Part shown: piece after piece, positions 9,489-17,536 of the stretch
Layout: the number at the start of each line of letters is the position of its first letter
Position numbering within the stretch: the first letter of the stretch is position 1
Assembly: GCA_963741845.1 (NCBI GenBank)
Contig: CAVUJV010000017.1
Span: 62,001 to 126,000, forward strand
Reading direction: 5' to 3'
Source of the DNA: Roseiarcus sp963741845
GTDB taxonomy: Bacteria; Pseudomonadota; Alphaproteobacteria; Rhizobiales; Beijerinckiaceae
DNA length: 64,000 nucleotides
Made by a program: the position numbers and the translations under genes
Notes under the pieces: model-generated
Databases searched by the model: none
What the model was told of the DNA's origin: nothing
The model's input: the letters and a program-made list of their open reading frames with translations, nothing else

Positions 9489-9884
9489 ATGACAAGGCGC
9501 GAACTGTTTCATCGGCGAGGCGCTTCGAGTGGAAGGCACGATGCTGAGCGTCACGAGGCGCGCGCAACGGCTCTTGAGGCACAGGTTGCCGCGCTTCAGT
9601 CTCAACTTGCCGATCGCGACGCCGCGCTTGCAAAAGAGCAGGCCGCCCATCAGACCACGAACGAGCAAAAGCGCGGGCTCAACCTGTTTCGGCTGATCGC
9701 GACCTGGCTCATCGACGCGCATGTCGCCGGCCGCAGCGACCGGCCGGCTTTCGCCGAAATGCGCGACATGGCCAAAGTCGTCACCGATGCGATCGAGCGC
9801 GGCGAGACCTTTTACGGCTATCGCGACGAGCCCGAGAAAAAGGCCCGACTCCAGGCCCTGCTGGAAGAGCTTCTCCGCGCCTGA
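9489..9884 (+). CDS. Coiled-coil hypothetical protein in the transfer cluster
   Basis: 131 residues from the ATG at 9489. After an Arg-rich start comes a heptad-like coiled coil (ATALEAQVAALQSQLADRDA), then LNLFRLIATWLIDAHVAG and an acidic helical tail ending LQALLEELLRA. There is no signal peptide or clear membrane span. No family recognised. Likely cytoplasmic, in operon order after DotA and before the lipoprotein gene. Confidence 0.45.
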   Translation: MTRRELFHRRGASSGRHDAERHEARATALEAQVAALQSQLADRDAALAKEQAAHQTTNEQKRGLNLFRLIATWLIDAHVAGRSDRPAFAEMRDMAKVVTDAIERGETFYGYRDEPEKKARLQALLEELLRA

Positions 9885-9945
9885 ATCCCGCGCGGTCTTC
9901 GCGCCGACCGTCCCCATGATGCGCTCCGAACCCCGGGAGCCCGTC

Positions 9946-10258
9946 ATGAAACCCCTCTTTCCGCTTGCCCTCGTCGCGGCGGCCCTCGCCTCGGCTGGAT
10001 GCGCGCAGGGCAACCTGCGCGCCCCCAGCAGCTATGCCGCGCTTGCCCCGCCGCCGGTCAAGAAACCCGTGGTACGACCCTTATGCCGCCTACGGCTCGT
10101 CCAACGCTATCTGGCGGCCGCCTGTCTATGACCTTCAGGGGACCGTCGTGAAGCCATCCGAGCCCGCTTCCCAAGCCTCGCGCCCCGACTACGAGGGCGC
10201 GGAATGGGCGACGGGCGCGGGCGGAGGATCGAGCCTGCGACCACTAGGCACATTCTGA
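9946..10258 (+). pseudogene. Small lipoprotein, one frameshift
   Basis: The ATG at 9946 encodes a lipoprotein signal (MKPLFPLALVAAALASAGC; lipobox ASAGC with the acylated Cys at residue 19), then APPPVKKP. At about 10065-10075 the sensible frame changes and continues WYDPYAAYGSSNAIWRPPVY, SEPASQASRPDYEGAEWATG and a Gly-rich end to 10258. The two halves read as one 100-residue lipoprotein of the transfer cluster, probably anchored in the outer membrane near the secretion core. One base change would restore it. Confidence 0.6.
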
Positions 10259-10398
10259 GCTGTTTCGGCTGAGCGGCCGATCGTATGATCTGCCGCGGCC
10301 CCGTAGGCGCGATCCGGAATGCGAACTTTCGTCCCCGAAGGACAAAGGCGCTGCATCGGCGCCGGCGTTCTTCTGCGTCCAGGTTGCCTCGAGCCGCG

Positions 10399-10908
10399 TC
10401 AACGCGGCCAGAAGCCGCTCGGCGCACAAACATACGCCATCGCCGTGACCTTGCGGCGCATCCGGATCTGAAAGTTCTCGAGGCCGAACCGGAACGCCAG
10501 CAGAAAAAAGACCGCGCAGGCTGGCATGAACTGCAAAGCCGTCAGCGTCGCATTGGCGGTCCAGGTCATCGTCAGGAGCCGATAAAGCCAGCCAAAAAAG
10601 AACACGACGCCGAGCGCGAGAAAGATCCAGGCGTTGCGCGCCGTCGAGCCTTGCCGAGCGGCAAGCGCATCCTCGAACGTCGTGCGCCCCTGGCCTTGCA
10701 GGAAGGCGGTGGCGTCGAGATCGAACGCCCCCGACTCATCAAGGCGCATGCGCGAGGCGCGGCGGCCGCCATAGCGCAAATCCTGAAAGTCTCTCTGGAT
10801 CGCCGCTATGGTGTTCCCGATCCGGCGCCACGGCTCCGAAGCGGTGCGCCCCAGGCGCCGCAGAACGCCAGGGCTGCTCTCACCCCTGTCGTCACCGTGC
10901 GGAGACAC
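10399..10908 (-). CDS. Two-span membrane protein next to the Dsb-like gene
   Basis: 169 residues on the minus strand. A soluble N-terminal half (RRIGNTIAAIQRDFQDLRYG, RMRLDESGAFDLDATAFLQG) is followed by two adjacent membrane segments (AWIFLALGVVFFFGWLYRLL and LQFMPACAVFFLLAFRFGL) and a basic C-terminus. It overlaps the end of the Dsb-like gene by 17 bases, indicating one operon. The shape resembles small inner-membrane Tra/Dot proteins such as TraQ, but no family can be assigned by eye. Confidence 0.55.
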   Translation of the reverse strand: MSPHGDDRGESSPGVLRRLGRTASEPWRRIGNTIAAIQRDFQDLRYGGRRASRMRLDESGAFDLDATAFLQGQGRTTFEDALAARQGSTARNAWIFLALGVVFFFGWLYRLLTMTWTANATLTALQFMPACAVFFLLAFRFGLENFQIRMRRKVTAMAYVCAPSGFWPR

Positions 10909-11998
10909 TGTGCGCTCCTTCGACCTCGGCGATCAGCGCGGCCCAATTCTTCGGGATGCCATCGATTTCTCCAGCGCTTCCGTCCCCCTTTCGCCAGATG
11001 AGCGTCGGCGTGCCCTTGATCCCGATTTGCTCGGCAATTGCATTGTTGTTCTGCAAGAGCCTCGCGGCTTGCGCGGACGGTTGGGTCCGAAAAGTCTGAT
11101 GGTCCCACGCTTGCGCCATGCGCGCAGAATCCTGGCTCAGCAGCGATTCGGCCGCCGGCGTACTCTGCCCGTTGGTCTCGTAGTCCAGGATCGAAATGGG
11201 CACGATCGCGAGCTGGATGCGGCCGGCCACCACGTAAGGCTTGAGCTCATCGAAGGCGCGCACCGAATAGCTGCAGTATGGATCGAAAATCATCCACAGC
11301 CTTGGCGCGGCCGGATCGCCGTAGGTTCCGAAAGTCGTGCGCTCGACCCCGGGCAGCGCGTCGGGCTTCGCGGCAGCGAGCGCCCGGGACCCATCTTTCT
11401 CGACCACCATGGTCGGGATTGCGCCGTCGATCCTGGAGACCTCTTCGCGCGTGAGATTCTTGCCTGTCGCATCCCACATCACGCCCGCGATCGTCGCCTC
11501 GCCGTCAGGCGTCGCGTACAGCACCTGGAATTCCCGGCCGTTGCGCAGATAGAGGCCGCGAAGCCCGTGCGTCTCTCCGAGTTCCTTCACCTGTCCCGAG
11601 GCCAGCGTCATCAGCTTGTCGACGGGAAGATCGAGCTGCGGGCCGCCGACAACCGCCTGCCCGTCAGGCGCGATTTGCAGGATCATGAATTGATCGCCGC
11701 TTCGGGCGCTGACGGATCTCAGCCCATGCGAGTGGCCGAGTTCGAGAAGCTGCGCGCCGGTCGAGGCGATGTGTTTGAGAACCGGCACGGCGTCGGCGTC
11801 GACCGGCGCGGCCAGCGCCAGCGGCTCACTTTGCCCGGCATTCGGGACTATTCCGTTTGGAGCGCCCGGCGACGGCGCCCTCCCCGCGAGCCGAGGTCCG
11901 GGCCCGGCGCTATTGCTTGCGTCGCCGGACAGGGCGATCGCCGGCGTCGAAAGCGCGATGAGGCTGACGCTCATCGCGAACAGAAAACGTCTGGGCAT
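10892..11998 (-). CDS. DsbC/DsbG-like periplasmic thioredoxin-fold protein with a one-cysteine active site
   Basis: 368 residues with a signal peptide (MPRRFLFAMSVSLIALSTPA). Two N-terminal repeats (GAQLLELGHSHGLRSVSARS; GQVKELGETHGLRGLYLRN) lead to a DsbC-type thioredoxin fold: FDPYCSYSVRAFDEL near residue 240, and the cis-Pro loop IGIKGTPTLIW near residue 330. DsbC/G proteins carry a CxxC pair at the first site; here it reads Cys242-Ser-Tyr-Ser245, so only the nucleophilic cysteine remains. Such a protein could act as a mixed-disulfide isomerase or chaperone. IncI plasmids encode a DsbC-like TrbB beside their transfer genes, which fits the context. Confidence 0.75.
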   Translation of the reverse strand: MPRRFLFAMSVSLIALSTPAIALSGDASNSAGPGPRLAGRAPSPGAPNGIVPNAGQSEPLALAAPVDADAVPVLKHIASTGAQLLELGHSHGLRSVSARSGDQFMILQIAPDGQAVVGGPQLDLPVDKLMTLASGQVKELGETHGLRGLYLRNGREFQVLYATPDGEATIAGVMWDATGKNLTREEVSRIDGAIPTMVVEKDGSRALAAAKPDALPGVERTTFGTYGDPAAPRLWMIFDPYCSYSVRAFDELKPYVVAGRIQLAIVPISILDYETNGQSTPAAESLLSQDSARMAQAWDHQTFRTQPSAQAARLLQNNNAIAEQIGIKGTPTLIWRKGDGSAGEIDGIPKNWAALIAEVEGAHSVSAR

Positions 11999-12064
11999 TG
12001 GCTGGAACCTCCGAAGCGTCCGAAACCGACGCTTAAGAAGGCCCGGCGCGAACGAGAATTCTGG

Positions 12065-12874
12065 TCAGCTCGCCGAACGCAGACAGGCAAACGCGGGCTC
12101 GCCATGGAGACGCTGATGAGCAAGGCATTCGAAATCGTTCAGGTACGATCTCTGCAATGCGCCAAGACCGTCGAGCAAACTCGCGAACTCGAGCAGATCC
12201 TCAAAGATCTGTCCTTTCGCCCTGAGACCCACTTGCGTCTTCAATTCATGACGCACAACTCTCGTCATCGAGCCTCGCAATTCGGTCCACCATGGGCCGC
12301 TAGAATTCGGGGCGCCGGAATCAGCCGCGCGCGCCGCGCCATTCTCCCGATCACTTTCGGCGGCAAGAGCGCCTCGAAGCTCGGCGATCTGTTCGCGCAG
12401 CTGCATGCAGGCGCTCCACAGCTCCGGCTCCAAAGTCTTCAGGCATTCCTCCTGATCGGCGTCGCGCGCGAGCGCGCGATCACAATCTTCGAGGCATTGC
12501 GGCGTCAAAGCCACCCGCAGTTCCCCTTCGGAAAGAAGAAACCCGACGACTGCGATTTTTGGAATGACGTCCTGAATTGTCGACGCCGCCCCATGGAGGA
12601 TCCGCTGTGCGAGCTCGGCCCGCATCCTCCAGAGGCCATCACTGTCCTCTTGACGGCTCTCTCCCGGTCGCTCCTCCAATTGAATCTGGTCGATCCGATC
12701 GACGAGGGACCAAAATTCCTCGCAGCTCTCCCGTAAGGGCGCCGGCTGCTGCCCAACTCCACGGGCGTTGAAAAGCCGCTCATTGTCATTAGCCCGCTCG
12801 CCGCCACCCTCGCCGATCCGCAGCATATCCAGCTCGCCTGTAAGTTTCGAAGCGCTAGACGACCATGCACCCAC
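12065..12874 (-). CDS. Hypothetical mostly helical protein at the edge of the transfer region
   Basis: 269 residues on the minus strand, start at 12874. The composition is acidic and helical throughout (LRESCEEFWSLVDRIDQIQL, LWRMRAELAQRILHGAAST, CMQLREQIAELRGALAAES), with several cysteines (CLEDCD, EECLKT). No signal peptide, membrane span or known domain. It is transcribed toward the Dsb-like gene 67 bases away and may be the first gene of that operon. Confidence 0.45.
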   Translation of the reverse strand: MGAWSSSASKLTGELDMLRIGEGGGERANDNERLFNARGVGQQPAPLRESCEEFWSLVDRIDQIQLEERPGESRQEDSDGLWRMRAELAQRILHGAASTIQDVIPKIAVVGFLLSEGELRVALTPQCLEDCDRALARDADQEECLKTLEPELWSACMQLREQIAELRGALAAESDRENGAARAADSGAPNSSGPWWTELRGSMTRVVRHELKTQVGLRAKGQIFEDLLEFASLLDGLGALQRSYLNDFECLAHQRLHGEPAFACLRSAS

Positions 12875-13389
12875 TAATAACGACGTTCATATATGACAAT
12901 AAGAAGTCAAAAAGCCGCGCGGCGCAGACTTCTTGAAGGAACCGCCTCAAGTGTCCAGATCTCGATGGTTCAATCATTAACAACCAGAGACGCTCCGGTT
13001 CATAACTTGACCCTCGGTTAGCCTGTTGCTGCCCTAGCATGCGGCGCTGCACCATGGAATCCTTTCGGCGCTAAAAAAGACACAGTTTGTTTTTGCAACC
13101 GACTATCGCCAGGATTGTGATACGTTTCGCGGAGAGCTCGATGGGCCCCCTCGAACGAGATCCCCGGCAGTTGGCGGCGCGAAGCAGCGCACGCGCTTCG
13201 GCGTCCAAATGGCGACGGCGTTTCGTTCGCTATTCGCGTATCGAACGGTAGCGCCGGCGAGCAGTTGTCGAGCCAGCCAGGCGTTCGGCAGCGATGATGC
13301 GCCACGCGGTCGGGTAGTTCACCCCTCCAAGAAAAACCACGGACTTCACAACCGGCCGCTCCGGCAGAAGGGGGCCCTAGGCTTCCATG
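12875..13389. other. Gene-poor stretch between the transfer region and the ParDE locus
   Basis: About 500 bases with only short overlapping frames on both strands. One minus-strand frame (13018-13305) is open but has no recognisable domain. No RNA gene, repeat or terminator was identified. It marks the boundary between the transfer genes and the accessory region. Confidence 0.35.
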
Positions 13390-13545
13390 TCATACTGTAG
13401 CGGCATGCCAACGATTGGTCGCGACATGCACGCTCTCGATCGCTGCGAGCTGCGTGACGCCCTTCGCCTCAAGCCAATCGAAGAATTCCGCCGCCCCGCG
13501 CGCGTAGGCGCGGCGCGTGTGCGGGTTCCTGATCTGCGCCGTGAG
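13390..13545 (-). pseudogene. N-terminal scrap of a tyrosine recombinase
   Basis: The minus strand reads 51 codons in one frame to a TGA at 13390: LTAQIRNPHTRRAYARGAAE then FFDWLEAKGVTQLAAIESVH and VATNRWHAATV. NPHTRRAYARGAAEFFDWL is the SAM-like core-binding start of XerC/D-type integrases. There is no start codon and no catalytic domain, so this is a remnant. It is different from the two larger integrases at 50.6-53.0 and 54.5-55.6 kb. Confidence 0.6.
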
Positions 13546-13630
13546 AATTCAAGGAATCGATAGGAAGCACGGGGGCCACTCGCGACGATGAGCGCTGGCG
13601 CGTGTGACGCGGTGATTGCCGCGAGCCGGT

Positions 13631-13963
13631 TCACTTCTCGTCTCGAATGACAAAGCCGCCATGCGCAGCCAAGGCAGCCGCGTCGCGTGCGCCGTGCAAG
13701 ACGCGCACAATCACAAGCTCGCGCTCGTCATGCACGTAAAAGATAGCGTAGTTGCCAGAGAAAGCAGCGCGTAGCCGTGGTGCGAAATGCTCGCGCAAGG
13801 GCGCAGACTCGGGAAAATGGCGAAGCGGCTCGCAAGCGTCCTTGATCTTGTCGATCAGCCGCTTCGCCGCCGCCTCGGAAGCTTCGCCGGCAACATAAAA
13901 CCAAATCTCGGCAAGATCGGATTCTGCCGTTTCGGTTAGGCGGAGGGTGAGCGGTCGGCTAAT
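13631..13963 (-). CDS. parE: ParE/RelE-family toxin, apparent ATT start
   Basis: 110 residues ending RVLHGARDAAALAAHGGFV then IRDEK. The core matches ParE: PLTLRLTETAESDLAEIWFY, RLIDKIKDACEPLRHFPES, APRLRAAFSGNYAIFYVHD. The frame is closed by a TGA upstream and contains no ATG, GTG or TTG before the conserved start, leaving ATT at 13961-13963, with GGGAGGAAG just upstream. It overlaps the antitoxin by 28 bases. ParE toxins poison DNA gyrase and are held in check by ParD. The open frame is intact, so the toxin is probably functional at low translation. Confidence 0.75.
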   Translation of the reverse strand: MSRPLTLRLTETAESDLAEIWFYVAGEASEAAAKRLIDKIKDACEPLRHFPESAPLREHFAPRLRAAFSGNYAIFYVHDERELVIVRVLHGARDAAALAAHGGFVIRDEK

Positions 13964-14223
13964 AGCTTCCTCCCTCGGGCGATGATCCGATCAGTGTCGA
14001 AGTCTTTGACGCGGCCGGCGGCGACATCGGCCAATCCCTTGTCGATGTCCGCTTTAAGCGCCGCCAGCTCCTCGATCTGAAGCGCGCGCTTCAGTTTCCA
14101 GTCGCGAAGCGCGGCGCGGACAACTTCGCTGGTCGAAGCGTAGTCGCCGGTTTCGACGGCCTGCCTGACGACGGCGGCAAGCTCGGGGGGCATGGTGATG
14201 GTTAGGCGCTCGATCTCCGGCAT
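13936..14223 (-). CDS. parD: ParD-like antitoxin (CC2985 family)
   Basis: 95 residues from the ATG at 14223 (MPEIERLTITMPPELAAVVR), with GGAGG at a good distance; a longer start at 14262 is less likely. The N-terminus is a ribbon-helix-helix domain (ITMPPELAAVVRQAVETGDY, ASTSEVVRAALRDWKLKRA). The C-terminal tail (DIDKGLADVAAGRVKDF) is the flexible toxin-binding part. It is encoded immediately before parE and overlaps it, the usual antitoxin-first order. ParD dimers normally repress their own promoter, which would lie at about 14224-14290. Confidence 0.85.
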   Translation of the reverse strand: MPEIERLTITMPPELAAVVRQAVETGDYASTSEVVRAALRDWKLKRALQIEELAALKADIDKGLADVAAGRVKDFDTDRIIARGRKLLADRSPSA

Positions 14224-14397
14224 GGTCGGAATCCTCCACGAGGTATAATCACACTTTATCATACTTTATATGCAAAATGCCAGAGCGGTCTGAGCGACAG
14301 AATGAATCTGATAAAAGTTATTATCAGATATGAGTACGACAATCCCCGGCCGACGGCGGCCGCATCGAGCCGCCTCCGTCGCCCCATCGATTGCGCC

Positions 14398-14696
14398 TTA
14401 AGCCTTGGCCACCTTCGACCGGCCTTTACTCGTGCGAGCAGCGGCTTTTCGCGGAATTTGGCCAAGGCCTATCTTCTTGGCTAACGCGGATCGCTCCGCC
14501 GCGTAGTTTCTCGCGATACTGTCGCGCAATTGGTCCACGCAATGCGCCTGCCATTCATTGAGCCTACAAGGAAGAAGTCGTCGCCGTCGAGACGGACTTG
14601 ATCATAAGCCTCGGCCTTGAGGCTCAGGCCGAGGCTTCGCATCTGACGGAGGTCGCGGCGAATATGCGCGCCCTCAGGAATTGTCAGCTTTATCAA
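14398..14696 (-). pseudogene. Hypothetical protein with basic tail, frameshifted
   Basis: The first frame (from 14696) reads MIKLTIPEGAHIRRDLRQM, LKAEAYDQVRLDGDDFFLVG. The second, from about 14560 to the TAA at 14398, reads NEWQAHCVDQLRDSIARNYA and a Lys/Arg/Ala tail (ARTSKGRSKVAKA). They join through one base change near 14560 into a protein of about 100 residues. The basic tail recalls small nucleic-acid-binding proteins, but the family is not recognised. Confidence 0.4.
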
Positions 14697-14874
14697 CTCG
14701 CGGCCCGCGAGACCGAGAAAAGCCTCGCCGAGCCGCGAACCCGTATGAGCCGGGCGCCCGCGTCAGAAGCGGCAATATAGAGTTTCGTTGGCGCGCGGGC
14801 ATTTTCTGAGATGGACATCTTTGCCCATAGTCTCAAAGGAAGTGCAAATCGACATCCGCCATCTCCAGTTCGTG

Positions 14875-15684
14875 CTACCAGCCGTAGCCCGGCCAGCCGA
14901 AATGGCGGTGCAATTGTTGCTCGCCAACCTGGTCCGCCAGGGCCAGCGGATCCCAGGCCGGGCTTGATTTCACCTGATCGCGAGTGACATCAACATTGAC
15001 GCGATGTTCGGACCAGTCGATGTCCTTCACCGCAAACGGCGCCAGTTGGACATGCTTTCCCGGCCACCAATCCCGCGTGGCAATGACGAGATAGCGGATG
15101 TCCCAGTTGACGTCGTCGGCAAGGAAATTCTCTACGTGGCCGAGGTCCCCGTCCGTTGCGTGGACGTGATAGCCGTTGACCGAGACGAAGCTGCGCAGAT
15201 GCGGATCGCCCTCACTGCGATGGCTTTCCCTGTCCGCCGCCTGGCGCGCTGCGTTCTCCGAAAAGATCAGCGGCTCCAAAAGCGGCGCGGCGATGGCGCT
15301 GGCGCCGAAATTCGTCGCTCCCCAAGATGGATCCCACCCATAGTGGTCATACAGGTCGGTCTCCATCTGCTTCGTCACCGGCTCATCTTCGCGCGCCTCC
15401 GGGCTTGCCTCGATCTGCTGCTTGGTCAGCCGAACGGACAGGACCAGCGTCTCGCCCGTGCTCATCATCGGCAGCACGCGCTTGACCGGAAGGGCGAGAT
15501 CCAATGGGGCGATTGCCGAGGGGTGGATCAACACCTGGCGGCCGGGCAGCCAATTTCCGGTGTCAACAACCATCCAGCGGACCTTCCAGGTCTGGTCGTC
15601 GAACAGGAAGTCCTTGACGAAGCCGACGTGGCCGTCGCCTGCCTTGACGGGGCATCCGCGCAAACCGCTAACGGCAAACAACAT
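14875..15684 (-). CDS. Double PRC-barrel domain protein
   Basis: 269 residues with two PRC-barrel domains. The first is at residues 5-80 (SGLRGCPVKAGDGHVGFVKD, FLFDDQTWKVRWMVVDTGNW, LPGRQVLIHPSAI). The second is at about 160-240 (VNGYHVHATDGDLGHVENFL, DDVNWDIRYLVIATRDWWPG). A linker with YDHYGWDPSWG and a repeat-like end HFGWPGYGW follow the two halves, pointing to an internal duplication. PRC-barrel proteins of this kind are common in soil Alphaproteobacteria with unknown stress- or envelope-related roles. It stands alone. Confidence 0.8.
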   Translation of the reverse strand: MLFAVSGLRGCPVKAGDGHVGFVKDFLFDDQTWKVRWMVVDTGNWLPGRQVLIHPSAIAPLDLALPVKRVLPMMSTGETLVLSVRLTKQQIEASPEAREDEPVTKQMETDLYDHYGWDPSWGATNFGASAIAAPLLEPLIFSENAARQAADRESHRSEGDPHLRSFVSVNGYHVHATDGDLGHVENFLADDVNWDIRYLVIATRDWWPGKHVQLAPFAVKDIDWSEHRVNVDVTRDQVKSSPAWDPLALADQVGEQQLHRHFGWPGYGW

Positions 15685-15998
15685 GGTGCGGTCGCTCCTG
15701 GCTAATCGCGCCCTTGTTGGCTTTGGCTAGCCGGCCGCGGGCGGAAGACCGGCGTCTGATCCATCGTGTCTGACGTTGAGGGTTTTGTCACCGGACCAAG
15801 TTCGACGTCATTGAAAAGGGAGATCGGTCGACGGCTCCCCAACGGGTCGGACAAGGCCCCTCTGACGACACAACCCCCGATGTGAATCGGCGGCTTCGCA
15901 TTCCATAACGTCCCATACGCGCCGACAAGAAGGGGCCGGACCGCGCACCGCGCGCGAACCGGCATGGCGTTCCGCGCGACGCTCGACGCCGATCGGCG
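15685..15998. other. Intergenic region, nothing recognised
   Basis: 314 bases between the PRC-barrel and DUF188 genes. Short overlapping frames only. The promoter of the PRC-barrel gene should lie here (minus strand). No hairpin or repeat was noted. Confidence 0.3.
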
Positions 15999-16484
15999 TC
16001 AAGAGCAACGCGTCATCGCCAAACGCTGTAGCCGCACGACCGCGTTGTCGAGCGCACTGAGGAAATTTGAGCGGTCGCGGGGGCCAAAGGCCTTGGGCCC
16101 CGATGTCGCTTGTCCGGTCGAGCGCAGGTGGTCCATCAGGTTGCGCGTCGCCAGCGCCATGCCGATCGAGCTTTCGTTAAAGCGCTTTCCGTTCGGCGCG
16201 ATGACGTCGGCGCCCGATTTCACGCATCGACTCGCCAGCGGAATGTCCGACGTGACGACGATGGCGCCTGGCCCGGCCCGCTCGGCGATCCAGTCGTCCG
16301 CGGCGTCCATGCCCGCCCCGACTACGACGCGCTCAATATCCGGCGCACGGGGGACCACGATCGGGCTGTTCGCGACAACGAAAACTGTCAGCCCGTAGCG
16401 AGCCGCGACGCGATAGACCTCATCCTTCACCGGACAGGCGTCGGCGTCGACAAAGATGCGCAACTTTGGTCCGGCCGCTTCCAT
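15999..16484 (-). CDS. YaiI/YqxD (DUF188) family protein
   Basis: 161 residues from the ATG at 16484 (MEAAGPKLRIFVDADACPVK). The family signature is clear: VDADACPVKDEVYRVAARYG, VFVVANSPIVVPRAPDIERV, VVGAGMDAADDWIAERAGP and GAIVVTSDIPLASRCVKSGA. This is a PIN-like fold with conserved Asp residues, of unproven nuclease function. Length is typical for the family. The longer open frame to 16826 is remnant DNA upstream. Single gene with no obvious partner. Confidence 0.9.
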   Translation of the reverse strand: MEAAGPKLRIFVDADACPVKDEVYRVAARYGLTVFVVANSPIVVPRAPDIERVVVGAGMDAADDWIAERAGPGAIVVTSDIPLASRCVKSGADVIAPNGKRFNESSIGMALATRNLMDHLRSTGQATSGPKAFGPRDRSNFLSALDNAVVRLQRLAMTRCS

Positions 16485-17039
16485 GTGAGGGCTGTAAGCG
16501 ATCCGTCCGACTGGATCAAATCGGCGCGCTCGACCGAGCGGATGGCGGGGCGCTTGACCTCTCGCTGGCCGCCACGTGGGCTGCACCTCCTGCTGCGTGA
16601 GAGGGACGCAGGGCAGCGCTGTCATTTCGGCCAGCGCGCAACGACCATGCCAGCCCGAGTCGTGAGCCAAAGCTACGCGGTCGGCGAGAAACTGATGAAT
16701 TTCGCCGGCGCCGCCCGTGACCATCCGACCTTCGCCAGGGAGCTTCCTCGATTTGTCCGAAGTGCGGCGCCTGTTTTCGGCCGAGGAAATTCGCAACCAT
16801 CTTGAGCGACTCGAAGGCGAAGACACCGAGAAAGACGCGAACTCGCGACCTGGACGAGTGTGAGGTCCGCGAAGAAGGCCCGGCCGGGACGGCCGAGCGC
16901 GTCAGGCAGGTCGACACGATCAAAGACCTCCTGACCGCCGATACGCTCGGCACGTCTTGAGCGGGCGCGCGTTTCGCAGCCATAGGTCGTGCGTGGGTTT
17001 TGTCAGACCTAACGCTTGCGGCGTCTCTGGCCGTGGTAA
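16485..17039. other. Remnant DNA upstream of the DUF188 gene
   Basis: No intact gene. One plus-strand frame to a TGA at about 16960 reads DLDECEVREEGPAGTAERVR and DTIKDLLTADTLGTS, preceded by a CPKCGACF motif near 16758; it looks like the tail of an unidentified protein with no visible start. Confidence 0.3.
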
Positions 17040-17154
17040 GATCGAGCGCCTTCGCCCTCAGGACGCAGAAGCCGTTCTCCGGGTTATGGAAGATGACCCG
17101 CTCGACGAGGCCAGCGAGCACTTCCTGCGTCGAAGGCTCAGGATTCGACTTCAT
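17040..17154 (-). pseudogene. N-terminal fragment of a RecD-like helicase
   Basis: From the ATG at 17154 the minus strand reads MKSNPEPSTQEVLAGLVERV then IFHNPENGFCVLRAKA. This is the conserved opening of RecD2/TraA-type ATP-dependent helicases (LERVTYHNxENGFCVLRVKA). After about 35 residues the similarity stops abruptly and the frame continues into unrelated sequence. It is a 5' stub left by a deletion or rearrangement. Confidence 0.55.
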
Positions 17155-17339
17155 GCGGACTGCACGATACTTCTTTTCCCGCAAGATGCCGCGAACGTTG
17201 CGGCGCCCGGCCATTACGAGAGCTGGACCCCTGAGACAAAGTCAATCGCCTGCCGAGTGGTCTCTCGCGGGCAACGAATCCAGGTTTTCGCATTGCGCTG
17301 ACGGGCGTTTTTCGTGTCGTCGCCGTTTAGACGGTTTCG

Positions 17340-17504
17340 TCATTCTGCGGACTGGGCCGTCGCTTCAAACAGCGCCGCTGCCTTGGCCGCTTCGAATGTG
17401 TCGGCGGCGCCGCCAACGACAAGATCGCTGCCGCCGCCGCCCCTTTTTGCTTTGCGCCGGACCTCCCATGTCGGGACGGTATCCTCCGAAAAGACCAACA
17501 ACAT
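17340..17504 (-). CDS. Small hypothetical protein
   Basis: 54 residues from the ATG at 17504, with GGAGG six bases upstream. It reads MLLVFSEDTVPTWEVRRKAK, a Gly-rich turn, SDLVVGGAADTFEAAKAAAL and ends FEATAQSAE. No domain recognised. The strong ribosome site and regular amphipathic C-terminal helix argue that it is real. It lies 32 bases downstream of the amine oxidase gene on the same strand. Confidence 0.45.
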   Translation of the reverse strand: MLLVFSEDTVPTWEVRRKAKRGGGGSDLVVGGAADTFEAAKAAALFEATAQSAE

Positions 17505-17536
17505 GAAAACCTCCAACATCGGTCGAAATCGCAGGG

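Noticed and set aside
10808..12736. A 642-codon plus-strand open frame across 10.8-12.7 kb.
   Set aside because: It runs antisense to the DsbC-like gene and its neighbours; composition is Arg/Pro-rich with no domain, as expected for a shadow frame in GC-rich DNA.
16516..17214. A 232-residue minus-strand protein.
   Set aside because: Only about 35 residues near the start match a RecD-like helicase; the rest is low-complexity frame through remnant DNA.
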